58,437 nucleotides of DNA. It comes from Armatimonadetes bacterium UBA5352 (GTDB taxonomy: Bacteria > Armatimonadota > Zipacnadia > Zipacnadales > UBA5352). The position numbers and the translations under genes were made by a program. Shown in pieces: positions 57,959 to 58,437 of this stretch. The notes below the pieces were generated by a model that did no database searches, was not told the origin of the DNA, and saw only the letters and a list, made by a program, of their open reading frames with translations. How positions within the stretch are numbered: position 1 is the stretch's first letter; the number at the start of each line of letters is the position of its first letter. The DNA lies in the NCBI GenBank assembly GCA_002411015.1, contig DHPY01000064.1, positions 1 to 58,437 on the forward strand, written 5' to 3'.

Positions 57959-58120
57959 TCAGGATGGGCAGTTCGCAGCACTGCGGCGGGCGGTGTAGAG
58001 GCCGGCGAATACCAGCCCCGCGCCCACGATCTGCGGGCTGGTCGGACGCTCCCCAAGCAGCACCGCCGCGGTCAGCACCGCCACTATCGGCACGAGATAC
58101 TGATAGATGGCATCCCCTCG
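57959..58120 (-). pseudogene. EamA/DMT transporter C-terminal remnant
   Basis: The minus frame reads GDAIYQYLVPIVAVLTAAVL, then LGERPTSPQIVGAGLVFAGL and YTARRS before its stop. This is the last two helices of an EamA-type (DMT) transporter. Upstream of about 58120 the frame loses any similarity and a full transporter would need about 250 more residues, so this is a truncated remnant. Confidence 0.55.
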
Positions 58121-58375
58121 GGATGCTGTCGCGTCAGTCTGCACGTCATCTGTGATAGGCAGGGCCTCTCTCGTGTCCGCTCAGCCCCGGTTCCCGGGCA
58201 GCGTCCGGTGGCGCGGCGGGATGACGAACGGTCTCGGGCTCGCGTACGTTTCGCAGTGACGGCCCGCCCGACCTGTCTGGGAAGATTCCGTCTGCGTTGA
58301 AGGAGGTGATGGTGCGGGGGTGCGGAGCGCGAGGGTGCAATCTACTGGGATCGTGTGGAAAGGATGGAAACTCAG

Positions 58376-58437
58376 ATGCGGAGAAGCGGCTTCACCTTGA
58401 TCGAGCTTCTGGTTGTGATCGCGATCATTGCGATCCT
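58376..58437 (+). CDS. Prepilin-like protein, N-terminus only (partial)
   Basis: The ATG at 58376 starts MRRSGFTLIELLVVIAIIAI and runs off the window. G-F-T-L-I-E-L followed by a hydrophobic stretch is the prepilin peptidase cleavage/methylation motif of type II/IV pilin-like proteins. Ribosome-binding sequence AAAGGATGG precedes it (an in-frame ATG at 58364 is also possible). Proteins of this sort in related lineages carry a DUF1559-type body; the rest is not visible here. Confidence 0.85.
   Translation, partial: MRRSGFTLIELLVVIAIIAI

Noticed and set aside
1..58437. CRISPR arrays, insertion sequences or rRNA genes
   Set aside because: No regularly spaced repeats, transposase genes, terminal inverted repeats or rRNA sequence were recognised.

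Overview
The window is a high-G+C, gene-dense segment from a diderm bacterium: it encodes a predicted outer-membrane beta-barrel, secreted proteins with signal peptides and, at the right edge, the start of a type II/IV pilin-like prepilin. The mix of DUF4838 proteins, a heparinase II/III-type lyase, M14 peptidases, uncharacterised TIM-barrel glycosidase-like proteins, Gfo/Idh/MocA dehydrogenases, a uroporphyrinogen-decarboxylase-like protein and Rex resembles uncultured Armatimonadota, with Hydrogenedentota or Planctomycetota/Lentisphaerota-like lineages as alternatives. That placement is inference from gene content; there is no rRNA in the window and I recognise no tRNA.

Left part (1-8.0 kb): the end of a membrane protein (probably a transporter), a DUF4126 membrane protein, then a tight minus-strand operon. 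It encodes a beta-barrel protein, an FMN-binding-like periplasmic protein, an OB-fold-like periplasmic protein, two different MacB/FtsX-type permeases and two different ABC ATPases, with a small Cys-rich secreted protein at its head. This looks like a heteromeric envelope ABC system of unknown substrate.

Middle part (8.1-36.9 kb): a decayed CARDB-like remnant; a pair of overlapping amidohydrolase-fold genes in which the first has lost the metal-binding motifs; a large secreted protein with a jelly-roll-like N-terminus; an M14 peptidase / heparinase-like lyase / SDR cluster; a type I phosphodiesterase; secreted helical-toroid, beta-helix and lectin-like proteins; three TIM-barrel proteins without signal peptides; an unusual 6-phosphofructokinase; BrkB/YihY; and two Gfo/Idh/MocA dehydrogenases. 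The theme is breakdown and intracellular processing of complex glycans.

Right part (36.9-58.4 kb): a three-gene translationally coupled minus-strand operon (GT-B-like glycosyltransferase; an ACP-AAC(3)-FkbH three-domain fusion; a DUF4910/M28-like peptidase) that looks like a glycan- or lipid-decorating pathway. Next come Rex divergent from a Cys-rich aldo/keto reductase, a 2-oxoacid:ferredoxin oxidoreductase (alpha/gamma fusion plus beta) overlapping a histidine phosphatase, two tandem DUF4838 proteins followed downstream by a sugar isomerase-like gene, a URO-D-like protein, a DUF2188 protein, an EamA remnant and the prepilin start.

The best candidates for something not previously described are the coupled ACP-AAC(3)-FkbH operon, the two-permease/two-ATPase envelope operon with a shared GCPYEAA motif, and a conserved ~70-nt intergenic element found twice. 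Most other long open frames are GC-bias shadows and were left out.
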